The position numbers were made by a program, and so were the translations under genes. DNA of 64,000 bases, from NCBI GenBank assembly GCA_030407315.1, contig JALQPE010000504.1:62001-126000 (forward strand), read 5' to 3'. Positions 1-10,690 of the stretch are shown here, piece by piece (position 1 is the stretch's first letter; each line of letters begins with the position of its first letter). Source of the DNA: Asparagopsis taxiformis (taxonomy: Eukaryota; Rhodophyta; Florideophyceae; Bonnemaisoniales; Bonnemaisoniaceae). Below the pieces are notes generated by a model that worked only from the letters and a program-made list of their open reading frames with translations, was not told the DNA's origin and ran no database searches.

Positions 1-1264
1 TCGATAGAAGTGATGCAATTTTCTGGTTCGCATCATGTGCAGTAGAAGGCATCTGCATTTTTAGAGCTCGCTTGACTTCATCCAAGTCAACTGCCGCTAC
101 CAATTGGTCGCGTAGGAAGATGTCATCCCGGTATTTGACATCCAACTGGCGCTGCACCATTGTCAGTCGTGTTGACATATCACGAAAGACTTCTAACTGT
201 GATTTGTCAGGGCCTTTCCTGAACCACGATGTCAGTCTCGTGTCGTGCCATTCTTGAAGCAATCTTGATCGCTGTTCCTCTGATGTGAACCACGATAGAA
301 GTAAGTTAATCGCATCTTGATATTTCTTCGTCTTCCCGTTGACATGTGCACTATAATACGAGAGTGCAGGTCCATCCAACATGATCGGAATTCCGTTGAG
401 TTTTTCTTCTTCTGATACGTTACTCATCCCTGCAGATAGTTCAAAGACCTCGATGACACTCGTCAGATCTTCGTCCCACATTCCGCTGTATTTCGGTCTA
501 GATCCAAACGCTTTGATCAGTCCTTGCAGACCTAGTGATGATCTCCGGGTGCTGTCAATTGGGCCAATCGTTTTTCCACCGGTCGTATCATGGTAGTTGC
601 ACGTTTCTTCTTTTCTTTCGCTCTTCTCATTTTCATTGTCCGAGAGAATATGTGATGTATCGGAAATCGCCTGATTGATCTGCTGCGGTTTGTTCATATT
701 GGCTTCCACGATATTCGAGATCGAATTTGCCTTCTCAGCTGCTTCAACAGGGATCTCAGCCGCTTCCAGGGTGGTATCTCTACCGGCTTCGGATTCTTCT
801 TCATCTTTCTTAATCTTTGGGCATTCTTCACTCTTCCAGCAGTTTATCAATGCTTTCCTCTTCGAGTAACCTCGCTTGCGGTACACTTCCACTCCTTCTC
901 TAATGAGTGTTTCGCGTATTTTGCTTGCTTGGTCTGAGGTAAGTTGGTTGAGGGTTGGGATAGAGAATTCACAGGTAAAATCATTCCACACTGATTCCGC
1001 AGATTGATTCGGGACCTTAATGTATACTCCGCACCAGTTGTCGACGTACTCTTCCAACTTTCCAAAGAATTTATCCCATTCTTCGTTGCTGGCTCCGTCC
1101 TTAGGAGTTTTCGGATCTGTGGTTTCGTAGTCGTATTCTACAGGACTCTCAAACTCAGTGTCAGAACGTTCTCTGGAGTTATGGCCGGGGCCGTTGCCGC
1201 TGGGTTCTGTCAGTCCTCCTATGGTAACGTTGACGTTCGCAGGGTTTACGCCGTTGTCACTCAT
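1..1264 (-). CDS. Gag-like protein of an LTR retrotransposon, partial at window edge
   Basis: An uninterrupted minus-strand frame runs from an ATG at 1264 to base 1, about 421 codons, and continues outside the window. The first 220 residues are acidic and low-complexity. The second half looks like a retrotransposon Gag: a segment reading KYSGMWDEDL, then LDGPALSYYSAHV, then paired helices with WF and a leucine pattern, as in the conserved Gag helical region. It would form the particle shell that packages element RNA. No zinc knuckle or protease is reached before the window ends. The direction places the leader and any 5' LTR to the right (1265-2160), where a hairpin-repeat block is found. Copia versus Gypsy cannot be decided from this part. 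Confidence 0.6.
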   Translation of the reverse strand, partial: MSDNGVNPANVNVTIGGLTEPSGNGPGHNSRERSDTEFESPVEYDYETTDPKTPKDGASNEEWDKFFGKLEEYVDNWCGVYIKVPNQSAESVWNDFTCEFSIPTLNQLTSDQASKIRETLIREGVEVYRKRGYSKRKALINCWKSEECPKIKKDEEESEAGRDTTLEAAEIPVEAAEKANSISNIVEANMNKPQQINQAISDTSHILSDNENEKSERKEETCNYHDTTGGKTIGPIDSTRRSSLGLQGLIKAFGSRPKYSGMWDEDLTSVIEVFELSAGMSNVSEEEKLNGIPIMLDGPALSYYSAHVNGKTKKYQDAINLLLSWFTSEEQRSRLLQEWHDTRLTSWFRKGPDKSQLEVFRDMSTRLTMVQRQLDVKYRDDIFLRDQLVAAVDLDEVKRALKMQMPSTAHDANQKIASLLS

Positions 1265-1745
1265 GGTCAATTCGCTCGGTTATACTTATAGGAATGTTTC
1301 CTTCAAGTATTAGACTCGCCTTTCGGAGAGCTTTTGCAGCCTTCCTTTCAAGTCAGAGTCAAAAAAAAAACAATCCTGTCAAAGTTATATAACTGTCGCT
1401 GGATGTCTTTTTTGATAGTTTAAGTACTTAACTTGTCTCGTTAATTCAGGGTGGGGGCACCCGGGGTATTCGTCAACAAAGTATTGCGCTTCCTGTTGTT
1501 ATTTCAGGACGGGTGTCCGGGGTAATCAGCCAGGTTGCAATCCACTTCCAGTTATTTCAGGGCGTCGAGCCCGGAGTAATCAGCGAAGCGAATATTCCAG
1601 TCTCCAGTTATTTCAGGGCTAATAGCCCGGAGTAATCAGCGAGGTGGTGAGCCAATCCTCAGTTATTTCAGGGCTAAGAGCCCGGGGTAATCAGCAGGTT
1701 GGTTGGTGTAACGGGGTTACTGATGCGTATGCAATCGGGTGGTTT
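1265..1745 (-). repeat. Retroelement leader with five tandem hairpin repeats
   Basis: Between about 1446 and 1710 a unit of roughly 55 bp recurs five times. Each contains TTATTTCAGG followed by a short GC-rich hairpin such as GGGCTAATAGCCC, then GGAGTAATCAGC or GGGGTAATCAGC. The hairpin stems vary while pairing is kept, for example GGGCTAAGAGCCC and GGGCGTCGAGCCC. The block lies just upstream of the minus-strand Gag start, so it is probably in the untranslated leader or LTR. From about 1746 to 2160 nothing clear is seen except a 96-codon minus-strand ORF (1754-2044) with no recognised domain. Confidence 0.6.
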
Positions 1746-2199
1746 GTTGTTGGTTAATTGTTCATTTCGTTGATTCTCTCTAGCTCTAGCAATCTGTTCT
1801 CTAGATTAAATACACGAATTACTGGACCGTTCGGCCTTGATGCGGGCGCTGATCCTTTCCAGATCGGAGGGTTTCCCGATCTCGGGTAATCGACTGTCTT
1901 CGGTGTATAATTGTCTCGCAAAGACAATACTGTCTCCCTAATTGTACGGTGGTTCGGGTGCAATTTTGATCCACGACAGTAGGCAAGGCAACAAACCTCG
2001 ATTATTTGGCATTCTAGAGACCTTATTCCCTCCAACTCCGCCATGTACTGGTTGCACGGGTTTGTGCTTCTAATCTATCTCCATGATGCGTTCAATTTCG
2101 GCATTGAGTCGGTCAAGTCTAGCCAGGCCTCGGCAGGTTGCTACCATCCTTCACTGACGGTCACTCTATTCCAAATAAATTACCATCCTCAGCCGCTCT

Positions 2200-3215
2200 G
2201 CCATTGGCTGCTGGTCGGCTGGCCGCTTCTGGCCAATGGCATTGCAGCACCTGGACTGGGTAGACCCAGAATAATACCGGGTATAGTTTTGCCGTACCAA
2301 GAGCCAGGTGCAGCAGTGCCATTGGCCGCCGGTAGGCTGGCTGCCTCTGGCCAGTGACAATGCTGCACCTGGACTGGGTAGACCCAAAATAATACCGGGT
2401 ATTATTTTGCCATAGCAGAAGCCAGGTGCAACAAAGCCATTGGCTGGTGGTCGGCTGGCCGCTTCTGGCCAATGGCAGTAGTGCACCTGGACCTGGTACA
2501 CCCAAAATAATACCGGGTATTATTTTGCCATAGCAGAAGCCAGGTGCAGCAGTGCTATTGGCTGGTGGTCGGCTGGCCGCCTCTGGCCAGTGACAATGCT
2601 CCACCTGGACTGGGTAGACCCAAAATAATACCGGGTATTATTTTGCCATAGCAGAACCCAGGTGCAACACAGCCATTGGCTGGTGGTCGGCTGGCCGCCT
2701 CTGGCCAGTGACAATGCTCCACCTGGACTGGGTAGACCCAAAATAATACCGGGTATTATTTTGCCATAGCAGAAGCCAGGTGCAACACAGCCATTGGCTG
2801 GTGGTCGGCTGGCCGCCTCTGGCCAATGGCAGTAGTGCACCTGGACCTGGTACACCCAAAATAATACCGGGTATTATTTTGCCATAGCAGAAGCCAGGTG
2901 CAACAAAGCCATTGGCTGGTGGTCGGCTGGCCGCCTCTGGCCAATGGCAGTAGTGCACCTGGATTGGGTAGACCCAAAATAATACCGGGTATTATTTTGC
3001 CATAGCAGAAGCCAGGTGCAACACAGCCATTGGCTGGTGGTCGGCTGGCCGCTTCTGGCCAATGGCAGTAGTGCACCTGGACCTGGTACACCCAAAATAA
3101 TACCGGGTATAGTTTTGCCATGGCAAAAGCCAGGTGCAACACTACTATTGGCTGTCGTCGGCTGACCGATTTCTGCCAATGGCACTGCTGCACCTGGACC
3201 TGGTGCACATCTCGC
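2200..3215. repeat. 118-bp tandem palindromic satellite, block 1
   Basis: Eight palindromic cores resembling AATAATACCGGGTATTATT recur with exact 118-bp spacing; the motif ATAATACCGG begins at 2271, 2389, 2507, 2625, 2743, 2861, 2979 and 3097. Each core is flanked by an outer inverted repeat (CACCTGG...CCAGGTG) and by CCATTGGC...GCCAATGG-type arms, so every unit is itself a nested dyad. The first and last cores vary in the right arm (GGGTATAG). Apparent reading frames across the block are only translations of the repeat. The block lies beyond the truncated ParB gene of cassette copy 3. Confidence 0.9.
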
Positions 3216-3441
3216 ACGTCCTCTCCACCGATGATAGTCTTTGGACTGGCCATTTGTGCGCGCTGCTGTGTAGGACGTTGTTTGATTTACGCAGAATAGA
3301 AGATATGGATCACCAAGCAAGAAACGATAGTGACATGTTCTGCTTATGTTTTGTTGTGGTTGGGTTCAAGTGAAGGTAAATGCTATCATCTTTTTGAGGA
3401 ATTTGGGTGTCATGCGACAAGATTTTTGTTATGTGAACGGT

Positions 3442-3541
3442 GATGTAGCTATCTTTGCGTCTCGATAGTGGGCTATTGCAGTTGCATAGTGGGCTATTGC
3501 AGCTGCAATAGCCACTATCGAGACGCAAAGATAACTACATC
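3442..3541. repeat. Fold-back inverted repeat, about 39-bp arms
   Basis: The left arm begins GATGTAGCTATCTTTGCG and includes CTCGATAGTGGGCTATTGCAG. The right arm is its reverse complement with two or three mismatches and ends in CTACATC at 3541. A loop of about 20 bp repeats part of the arm (ATAGTGGGCTATTGCAG). It could form a long hairpin, like a small MITE or an inverted duplication scar. Confidence 0.75.
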
Positions 3542-3914
3542 ATCGCTAGCCTAGGCTATTTCGCTTTATGGGAGTTGATAGTGATAGGGGAGATTGTATG
3601 TTTGGTTGGGAATGTGCCTGTATGTGTCTGCGTGAGTGTGTGTCTGATGAGGAGGATAGGAATGCAGCCTCAGTTGTTTGTCCTGAAGAACCAAGGTGGT
3701 AAATGGACATGTAAAAGTTTGCGTTTGAGTTTGCAAACTGTACATGTTATACATGTATGGAAGAGAATGGAAATGTGGCAGGCAGAATTGCATTATTAAT
3801 GACAAGTCTAATTGATTTAAGGTTATGAAGGGATGGTAGAAGACATTGTGGAAACCGTCACCAAAAAGATCATTCGAATGGCTATAGCCGTGTCAGGTGT
3901 GGGTGTGTGTTGTG

Positions 3915-4010
3915 TACGTCGGGACTTGAACCCGAGATGGTGTAATATAGTGCGAGTAGTGAGGCTGGGCCTGCAATCTCTGAAAACCATTGTACCACAT
4001 GTCCCGTGTG
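3915..4010 (-). tRNA. tRNA-like sequence, probably a pseudogene or SINE head
   Basis: On the minus strand an A-box-like TGGTACAATGGTT is followed about 60 bp later by a good B box in a T-arm, CGGGTTCAAGTCCCG. The acceptor halves do not pair properly and no clean anticodon arm can be drawn. A degenerate tRNA or tRNA-derived SINE is more likely than a working gene. Confidence 0.25.
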
Positions 4011-4084
4011 ACTTGGTGGCAGTTCGAGGATTAGAAAATTTCTCCCACACTCCTTGGTCGAACAGGAGCCAGCTGATTACGCCT

Positions 4085-4915
4085 ATGAGTGCACTGCACT
4101 TGGCCGGTGAAGCCCAAAATCTATACCCGGTATTATTTTCACTTCACCAAAACAGGTGCAATGCACTCATTGGCCACATTGAAGTCAGCTCATCCAGCCT
4201 ATGAGTGCACTGCACCTGGCCGATGAAACCTAGAATCTATACCCGGTATTATTTTCTACTCGCGAAACCAGGCCTGGTTTGGCGAGTTTGTACTTGGTTT
4301 CGTCTGTACCGGTACAATGCACTCAATAACCAGACGAGATGGGACTCCCATTGCACATATTGGCCACGCTCTAGGGGGGCCAGTATGCGCAGTGCTAGGG
4401 ATAATCATAGTTCCGAGTCCATCGTTTTCAGGACCAAGCCTGGACTAACCAGACCCAAAATAATACCGGGTATAGTTTTGCCATGGCAAAAGCCAGGTGC
4501 AGCACTGCTATTGGCTACCGGTCGGCTTACCGATTTCTGCCAATGGAACTGCTGCACCTGGACTTTGCAGACCCAAAATAATACTGGGTATAGTTTTGCC
4601 ATGGCAAAATCCAGGTGCAGCACTGCTATTGGCTGGCTGACTGCTGCCACCTTCAACCAATGGCACTGCTGCACCTGGACCTGGTACACCCAAAATAATA
4701 CCGGGTATAGTTTTGCCATACCAAAAGCCAGGTGCAGCTCTGCCATTGGCTCCCGGTCGGCTCGCCGCCTCTGGCCAATGGCAGTAGTGCACCTGGGCTT
4801 TGCAAACCCAAAATAATACCGGGTATTATTTTGCCATACCAAAAGCCAGGTGCAGCACTGTCATTGACTCCCGGTCGGCTGGCTGTCCCTGGCCAATGGC
4901 CGTGTTCCAGGTTAT
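4085..4915. repeat. 118-bp palindromic satellite, block 2, with divergent units
   Basis: Four more cores (motif starts at about 4460, 4578, 4695 and 4813) keep the 117-118 bp spacing of block 1 and the same CACCTGG/CCAGGTG arms. Two divergent units precede them, with cores TACCCGGTATTATT near 4120 and 4240. A non-repeat insert of about 150 bp lies at roughly 4285-4440. The block ends about 90 bp before the ParB fragment of cassette copy 3. Confidence 0.85.
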
Positions 4916-5001
4916 TTTAAGTGCAGTCTAGTATTCGAGAAATGTTGAAACTATCCAGCTTGGTTGCATGACGGTCATTGGTTGTAATATCCTGTTCATC
5001 T

Positions 5002-5421
5002 TCAAGTAAGATGCGGGTTCGAAGAGAGAGTCATGTTTTCTCGCTTGGATACTATTTCATTTGGGATTGAAACTTTTACAGTATCCAGAAGGAAAGATGC
5101 ATTTGTAGCTGGAGACATGTCGAACTCCAACTCAATCATAGGAACTGTATAGTCCTCCGGAAGCCCATCATATACTATGAGTATGATTACAGTTCTGGGA
5201 GTATGTTCACTATTCATTATCTCTATCTCGCCCTCAATGATCCGACCCTTATTAGGGTTGATTTCGGAATAGCTGTAGGCGAGAATACTCCCGTTAATGA
5301 CGTCGACGAGCCTGTAGTCGATTTCACGAATCTCAACATATCTTTTGATCCTGAATGGATCGATATGTAATGGGCTATTGCGTGCGTCTAATGATCTTAA
5401 AATCCTCTTAATTACTTTCAA
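5002..5421 (-). pseudogene. Cassette copy 3 gene C fragment: ParB-like N-terminal domain
   Basis: This minus-strand frame of 139 codons is a diverged copy of the N-terminal ParB-like region of gene C (compare 27966-28580 and 36978-38033). It retains HIDPF(R/K)IKRYVEIREIDYR and TVPMIE. The ParB signature DGAHR of the other copies has become NSEHTPR, so the key motif is lost. It ends in VSKRENMTLSSNPHL, where the other copies continue for several hundred residues. It is a truncated, inactive remnant lying between the satellite block and the gene B remnant, in inverted order relative to copies 1 and 2. Confidence 0.7.
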
Positions 5422-5519
5422 TGGGGAGAGGAAAGAGCTATCAATCCACTTTGGAAAATATTACGACCTATGCAGTACTTAACCCCCTCCCATGTCTATA
5501 TTCACAAAATATACTATTT

Positions 5520-5970
5520 CCAAGTTGAAGAAAACACGACAAGATTCTGGGTCCTCTGTCATAATAATTTTGGGGACTCTACCAGACGGTGCTCACGAAG
5601 AGTCTGTTTCATCTACAAAGACTGTTATCGTGGGGTCCTCTGTATACAGGTAATCTGGAGAAATGAGTAACAACAATCGTTCTGATTCGAGAATCTGAAG
5701 AGTAAGACTATGTCAATTACAGATATTCTTACTCCTGGACGCTCGCGTCCTTCTAAGTAAGCTCAAAGTTCTCCATCATTAATGATGGAGAACTTTGAGC
5801 TGCCGGACAAAACCAATTTCAAGTATTCGGACTCGTTCACATTGACATGGAAACCTGTTCAGGGCCCTCTTTCATATAGAACTTTCGAGCGAGTTCCCAG
5901 GAACAGTTTTTGGGAACCGCATACTTGAACCACCCAGCCTGCATCTTCAGCGGACACATCATCTGCAGCG
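5520..5970 (+). pseudogene. Cassette copy 3 gene B remnant (3' part)
   Basis: The plus strand matches the C-terminal part of gene B of copy 2 (25936-27234, minus). Recognisable pieces include SSTKTVIVGSSVYR near 5610-5655 and MENFELPD with SFTLTWKPVQGP and TFERV from 5785 onward. Internal stops and frameshifts break it, and the 5' half is missing. Its orientation opposite to the flanking gene A and gene C remnants matches the A(+) B(-) C(+) arrangement of the other copies, inverted. A perfect 42-bp palindrome sits inside it. Confidence 0.65.
5760..5801. repeat. Perfect 42-bp palindrome at a rearrangement point
   Basis: AGCTCAAAGTTCTCCATCATT is followed without spacer by its exact reverse complement. 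In copy 2 the corresponding gene B sequence has only one arm, so this palindrome arose in copy 3 by inverted duplication or snap-back repair. Confidence 0.85.
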
Positions 5971-6244
5971 AGCTAGACAGAATTGGGCATGATGTTATTG
6001 TTGGACAGAGTAGTTCTCCTGTAGACGTACCCCATCCTACCGTACACGATGTCACCTCTGAGTAAAACGTTTTACTCAACGTACGTTGTTCTATCTTTTC
6101 TAAATGATTCTACAAGACTGTTCAGAATTAGTCAACTTCGACTACTTCGATGGTATCGATCGATACATGCTCCATATCTTTCTTGCCTGTTTCTTCGTCC
6201 AGGGACTGTCGGCATTCTGTAACAATGATTGCCCTCCACTTGGC

Positions 6245-6380
6245 AAAATATCCCTGAAAATAATACCGGGTATTATTCTTAGGTTTCGTCCAGGGATCGC
6301 CTGTAGTCGGTACCAATGATTGCCCGCCACTTGGCAAAATATCCCTCAAAATAATACCCGGTATTATTTTCCCCACTACT
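6245..6380. promoter_or_regulatory. Paired AATAATACC-type palindromes in cassette copy 3
   Basis: Two palindromes with the satellite core occur about 90 bp apart: AATAATACCGGGTATTATT near 6259 and AATAATACCCGGTATTATT near 6350. They lie in the intergenic region between gene A and gene B. The same pair is found in copy 2 (25555-25690). They may be protein-binding sites; their function is inferred. Confidence 0.55.
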
Positions 6381-6688
6381 CTGCCAGGTGGAGCTACGGC
6401 ATTGGATAGGACTGTACAGGCCCCGAAGCTACTAGAGGCGTGCTCAATGACAGGTTAAAACTCTTAACCGTAGTAGACATGACGCTTTCTAGTCGCAGAG
6501 TGAGCTGAAAAATAAGAACGATAGCTATTGTTTCCAGTACACCATGTAGTACGTAGCATGCTAGGGTGCACCTTTTCCACTCATGTCCTAGACAGTTCAT
6601 ATCTAAAGGTTTTTATTTCTCCCAAGTCTCTCTCGTAGTAATAGCTGTACTTCAAATGATGTGAAACTTTACATCTACGCTTCCATTA

Positions 6689-8212
6689 TCAATCTTCCTC
6701 ATCAAGGAAAACTTCAACGTAGCTTTCACTCCCATCTTCTTCATTTCCATGTCCGCTATCCTCCTCAAACGCGGTACTACGTTGTTCCAAGTGTTGTTCA
6801 TCGAATTTTTCGTTAGTAATTGTCAGTACATCTTCGCAGAGATGCCTCTTACAGATTCGCTCACTCGGCAACATCGCCTTTCCTAATTGTTTGAGCTCGT
6901 CTTGTACACTTTCTTCGAAGGTCTGACCTGATTGTACCTTGAAAATTCCTAGAATCCCGGAAGCGATTGAATAGACAAATCTGAGTGAATTGCAGGAACG
7001 TCGCAGGAAAACCATTCTACTCGTGCATTGAAGGAAAGCAATTGCAGTGTTCAGGGCTACCTCCAGGATATTGATTCTCCTTCGAATCATCCTTTTGGCC
7101 ACACATCCCGATATCTCGACTTCGTACTGAATGATGACAACCATCTCTTTCCGCTCAGCGATGAATTGTATCAAGATCTCGGAATTCTTGTCATCCACAA
7201 CTTTCCGTTCCTCAGGCCTTAGATTTCCGTTGGTCACACGGGTATCGGGGATAACATCCATATCTCGAATTAGATCGTGAGTTGGAAACTCGAAAGTGAT
7301 AGAGGCGTCCGTTTCCAGCACTAGAGCGAACCCCAGTTCGACAAGGAATCGATGGCGCACCTGCTCTCTAGACTTTTTCAGGAAACCGAGCACCTTTGTC
7401 AGCGCAACTTTCGTAACAGCCAAAGATATTTCACGATTGCTCAACTGTCCACCATTTCCATCTGTTTTCCTCCGCTTCCTAGCCCCTCCGTCAATGCTTC
7501 CTGCAGGCTGGTTTCGGCCATCGCCAGTGGCACCATAGACAACTTCTTCGATTATTTTGTCCGGAATGTACTTGTTCTCCTTCCAGACGTTGAACGCATT
7601 CGAATCGCGTCCAGAGCTCGAGCCTTCCACTGTACGGCCTGTACCCGACTTTTCCTTCTGAATGTTCCGCAGGAGAGACATCACCACTTGGAATCGAAGC
7701 TCGATGTTGTTCTTGCCGGTGTTGGATTGGAACACATCCCTCTTGTCATTGCTCTGCTTTGCAAACATCATTGCAGAGAGCAACCTGCAACCACGGAGGT
7801 CGTAGATTCCTTGGTTGGTGTAAATTGTCGCCCCAGCATCAATCTTGTCGACCAGCAAAGGTACAACAGTTCCAAATACTGCACACAGAAAATTTTAAGA
7901 AAACGATAGTTCTGCTGACTGCGAGATGCGCAACCGGTCCCTGTCCTTGTCAGTCATCCGCTTCTTCGAATTGCCCTGACTCTGCTGTAATAAACCATCA
8001 CAGATGTCTTTCACACCCTGTAATTCCGTTACTATTAACTCGACGCGACTCATCAGCTTTTCGATTTGCTGGCGTTGGGACGTTCGATCATCGTCGATTT
8101 CATCCATCCTCTCCCCAATACGACGAACTTCCCCAGTCACTGTCCTGAATCCCTCTCGGATAATCCCTGCTAGGAAGTCATTTGGATTTTCCTCACGACG
8201 ATGAGATTCCAT
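6689..8212 (-). pseudogene. Cassette copy 3 gene A, one internal stop
   Basis: Minus strand, about 508 codons, nearly identical to gene A of copy 2 (23649-25213). The ATG at 8212 begins MESHRREENPNDFLAGIIREG. The N-terminal ~90 residues are predicted coiled coil with Glu/Arg/Leu spacing. One stop codon (TAA at about 7895) replaces a Tyr codon of copy 2; the rest is open in the same frame to 6689. The C-terminus is acidic (ESYVEVFLDEED). No known family is recognised. It lies just inside the TIR end at 8904 and is transcribed inward. A role in binding the subterminal repeats, like TnpA-type proteins of CACTA elements, is only a guess from position. Confidence 0.7.
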
Positions 8213-8454
8213 CTTCCGTCAAACTTCGCCTCTCGTTCCAATCGCAGAGTGTCACTCCAAACGCTTTTCCTGCAACGAGAATGCTAGCAATAGTAACAAA
8301 TAATGCCAACTACTCTACTCATATCCTCGGAAAACGACCGATTTTCTCCTACCTTTTTTGTAACGGTCGTTTCCATGTGACCATGCATCCTCTACACTTC
8401 TCACTACTAGTAGCTTCAGAATAGTTTCCTCTCTTCTCTACTTGAACTCACATG

Positions 8455-8904
8455 CGAACACATTGTACAACCCTATCCTGGACAACTATTGCAATATTGA
8501 GTCTCAGAAAATACCAATCACCAATTACTATCAAGGCAGTACTTGCAGGCAGTACAATTCACTGCCGGAGCCAGTATATTTTACTGCCTGATTCTAATGC
8601 CAGGTCATTTGCCAGGGCAGTACTGTACGGCAGTACATTCCATTGCAGAAATCATCAAAAATCACTGCATTGCACTACTGCCCTGTGGTACCAGCAAAAA
8701 TTACTAGAATTTGCTATCGTACAGTACTGCATTCTGCTACATACTGTACTGCCAGGAAATTTTGTATTTTACTGCCTGCGGCACTAGAACTGAAAAAATT
8801 GAAATAGTAATTTTACTGCCTCAGGCACTACATTGTTCAGGCAGTGATTTTTACTGCCTCAGGCAGTAAATTTACTACATTTTTTGATCTCAAACTCAGT
8901 AGTG
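8455..8904. repeat. Terminal end of cassette copy 3 with subterminal repeats
   Basis: The outer end reads ...TCTCAAACTCAGTAGTG and stops at 8904, the reverse complement of the CACTACTGAGTTTGAGA end of copy 2 at 22979. Inside it, about 400 bp are filled with short direct and inverted copies of the motif (G)CAGTAAA/TTTACTGCC(T), for example CTGCCTCAGGCAGTAAA. A CACTA-like start plus dense subterminal motifs is the layout of CACTA (En/Spm-type) DNA transposons. To its right, Copia RT codons begin at once. Confidence 0.75.
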
Positions 8905-8905
8905 C

Positions 8906-10395
8906 ATCTGGTCATCAGACGTCACCCAAGCGTACCTTCAGGCTGGCGCGAAATTACAGCGAAAAGTCTTTACCCGACCCAACATCCTCAATTTGGCACA
9001 AAACGAATTACTGCAAGTTATACTACCCCTTTACGGACTCACCGATTCTGGTGACTATTGGCACGAAACGATTACCAAGTTCCACCTTAATGAACTCCGC
9101 ATGAAACAACTAGCTGGGGATTTCTCATTCTTCTTCCGCAAAGCAGCCAATCGGCTAATCTCAATGTCAGGTGCATATGTTGATGACATCCTCCAAGCAT
9201 CACTCCCCTCTGACAAACGAAACTACAGAAATTGATGCAAGAAAACTTTGACATAAGGCTGAATGGCCAAAAGGACTTCACATTTACCGGCATACAATGC
9301 AGCACTTCTGACAGTCTGTTGCGAACCATGACACAACGCGACTATATCGGCCGACTAAAACTACTGACGTCAGACACCAACTTCGCTACTTTTCGCTCTA
9401 TGCGACACAAGCTAGCATGGGTAACCAACACGCGTCCGGACATCGCGTGCGCTGTTTCAATGCTGACCCAAGTGACGGAAAGAAACTTTGGCCAGGAATC
9501 AATTCGCGAAGCGAACAAAATTATCAAACACCTTCAGAAAACTCAAGAGATCTCCCTGAATTATCCTAAGCTCGACATGGAGACGCTTAGAATGCTGATT
9601 TATACGGACTCAAGCTTCAACAACCGCACGGACAATCGCTCTCAACTTGGATATATTATCATTTTGTCTGATGCCTCTAACAAGTGCAGCATTCTACATT
9701 ACGCCTCTATTAAGAGCAAACGTATTGTACGCTCAAGTATGGCTGGAGAAACACTGGCATTTTCGGCGGGATTCGACGCTGGATTCATCCTGAGACATGA
9801 CATTGAACTCATGACAGGAATGAAAATCCCTATAATAATGTTGACGGACTCAAAATCACTCTTTGACGTGCTAACTCGCGCAAAGTATACAACGGAAAAA
9901 CGGTTAATGGTTGACATAGCCGCCGCCCGAGAAGCCTACAACGATCATGTCATCTCTAACATTGCTCTCATAGATTCCGCTGATAACCCAGCCGACGCCC
10001 TCACCAAAATCGGACACAATTCGGCGCTGCAAAATCTATTACGCACTCATCGCATATCACACCCCATCATCCAGTATGTGATAGAAAACCAGTTGCACGC
10101 CAGCAATTTACAACGAGATCCAGCGCAGTTCGGTCTTCCAAAAGGGGCATGTGTTGATGAAAAAAAAGTGATCAGTGCGACACTCACTGCGCAACTGTCT
10201 GCTTACAGAGCCATGACAACATGTCAACTCCAAGACAGTGTGAAGGAGACACTAAAATCTCCACGTGGCTGTCTCCTTCGAAGTACGACACAGCGCAAGA
10301 CAGTGATAACCCTAGAGATAGATCCATTGCGGAAGCCAGCGAGCTCGCAACCCAAAAGGGAAGCATCTAGAGACAGTTTCGAGTTCAGTATTTAA
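8906..10395 (+). pseudogene. Ty1/Copia pol fragment: reverse transcriptase C-half and RNase H
   Basis: From 8906 the frame reads SSDVTQAYLQAGAKLQRKV, then LLQVILPLYGLTDSGDYW and the RT active-site box YVDD at about 9176. A frameshift near 9232 passes to the frame ending at 10395. That frame holds the RT thumb (VTNTRPDIACAVSMLTQV), RNase H with YTDSSF at about 9600, and the Copia C-terminal motif ADALTK. The DVTQAYLQ form is common in non-plant Copia elements. Gag, protease, integrase and the N-terminal half of RT are missing, because the cassette copy 3 end abuts the RT frame. The RT would copy element RNA in particles; this copy is truncated and frameshifted. Confidence 0.85.
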
Positions 10396-10690
10396 GTGGT
10401 AGGTGTAGAACATCCTCCAACAACTAAAGCAAGACAATTAACAACAAGAAAACATCAACCAAACCACACCAATCGCCAAGGCGAATATTAGAGAAAACCT
10501 CTAACTCTCCCAAGGGAGAAACACTCCTGCTTCCAAGGAAGCGACCCCCGCCTTCAAGGAGGCAACCCACCGCCTTCAAGGAGGCACCCATCACTCCCAA
10601 GGGAGAATAATTAACCGCAGTGCGTCACTGCCTGCAACCGAATCATAAGAAACGTGTCTAACACTTTCTGACAAACAGCCCTCAAAAGAA
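10396..10690 (+). repeat. Copia 3' region / LTR-like segment with a hairpin array
   Basis: Downstream of the Copia RNase H a purine-rich AAAAGGGAAGCA lies near 10352. From about 10480 to 10612 come six short hairpins with CAAG-type loops: TCGCCAAGGCGA, CTCCCAAGGGAG, CTTCCAAGGAAG, CCTTCAAGGAGG twice, and CTCCCAAGGGAG. Stem sequences change while pairing is kept. LTR ends could not be fixed because the partner LTR is absent. Confidence 0.5.

Larger units (their letters stand above)
3216..4080. other. Spacer between the two 118-bp satellite blocks
   Basis: No convincing gene is visible. The stretch holds a fold-back repeat (3442-3541), a GT-rich low-complexity segment (about 3590-3720) and a tRNA-like sequence on the minus strand (about 3915-4010). 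Confidence 0.5.

Noticed and set aside
2161..4842. Many 90-200 codon frames across the satellite blocks
   Set aside because: They are translations of the 118-bp repeat in several phases and repeat the same peptide; no start, domain or codon pattern supports coding.
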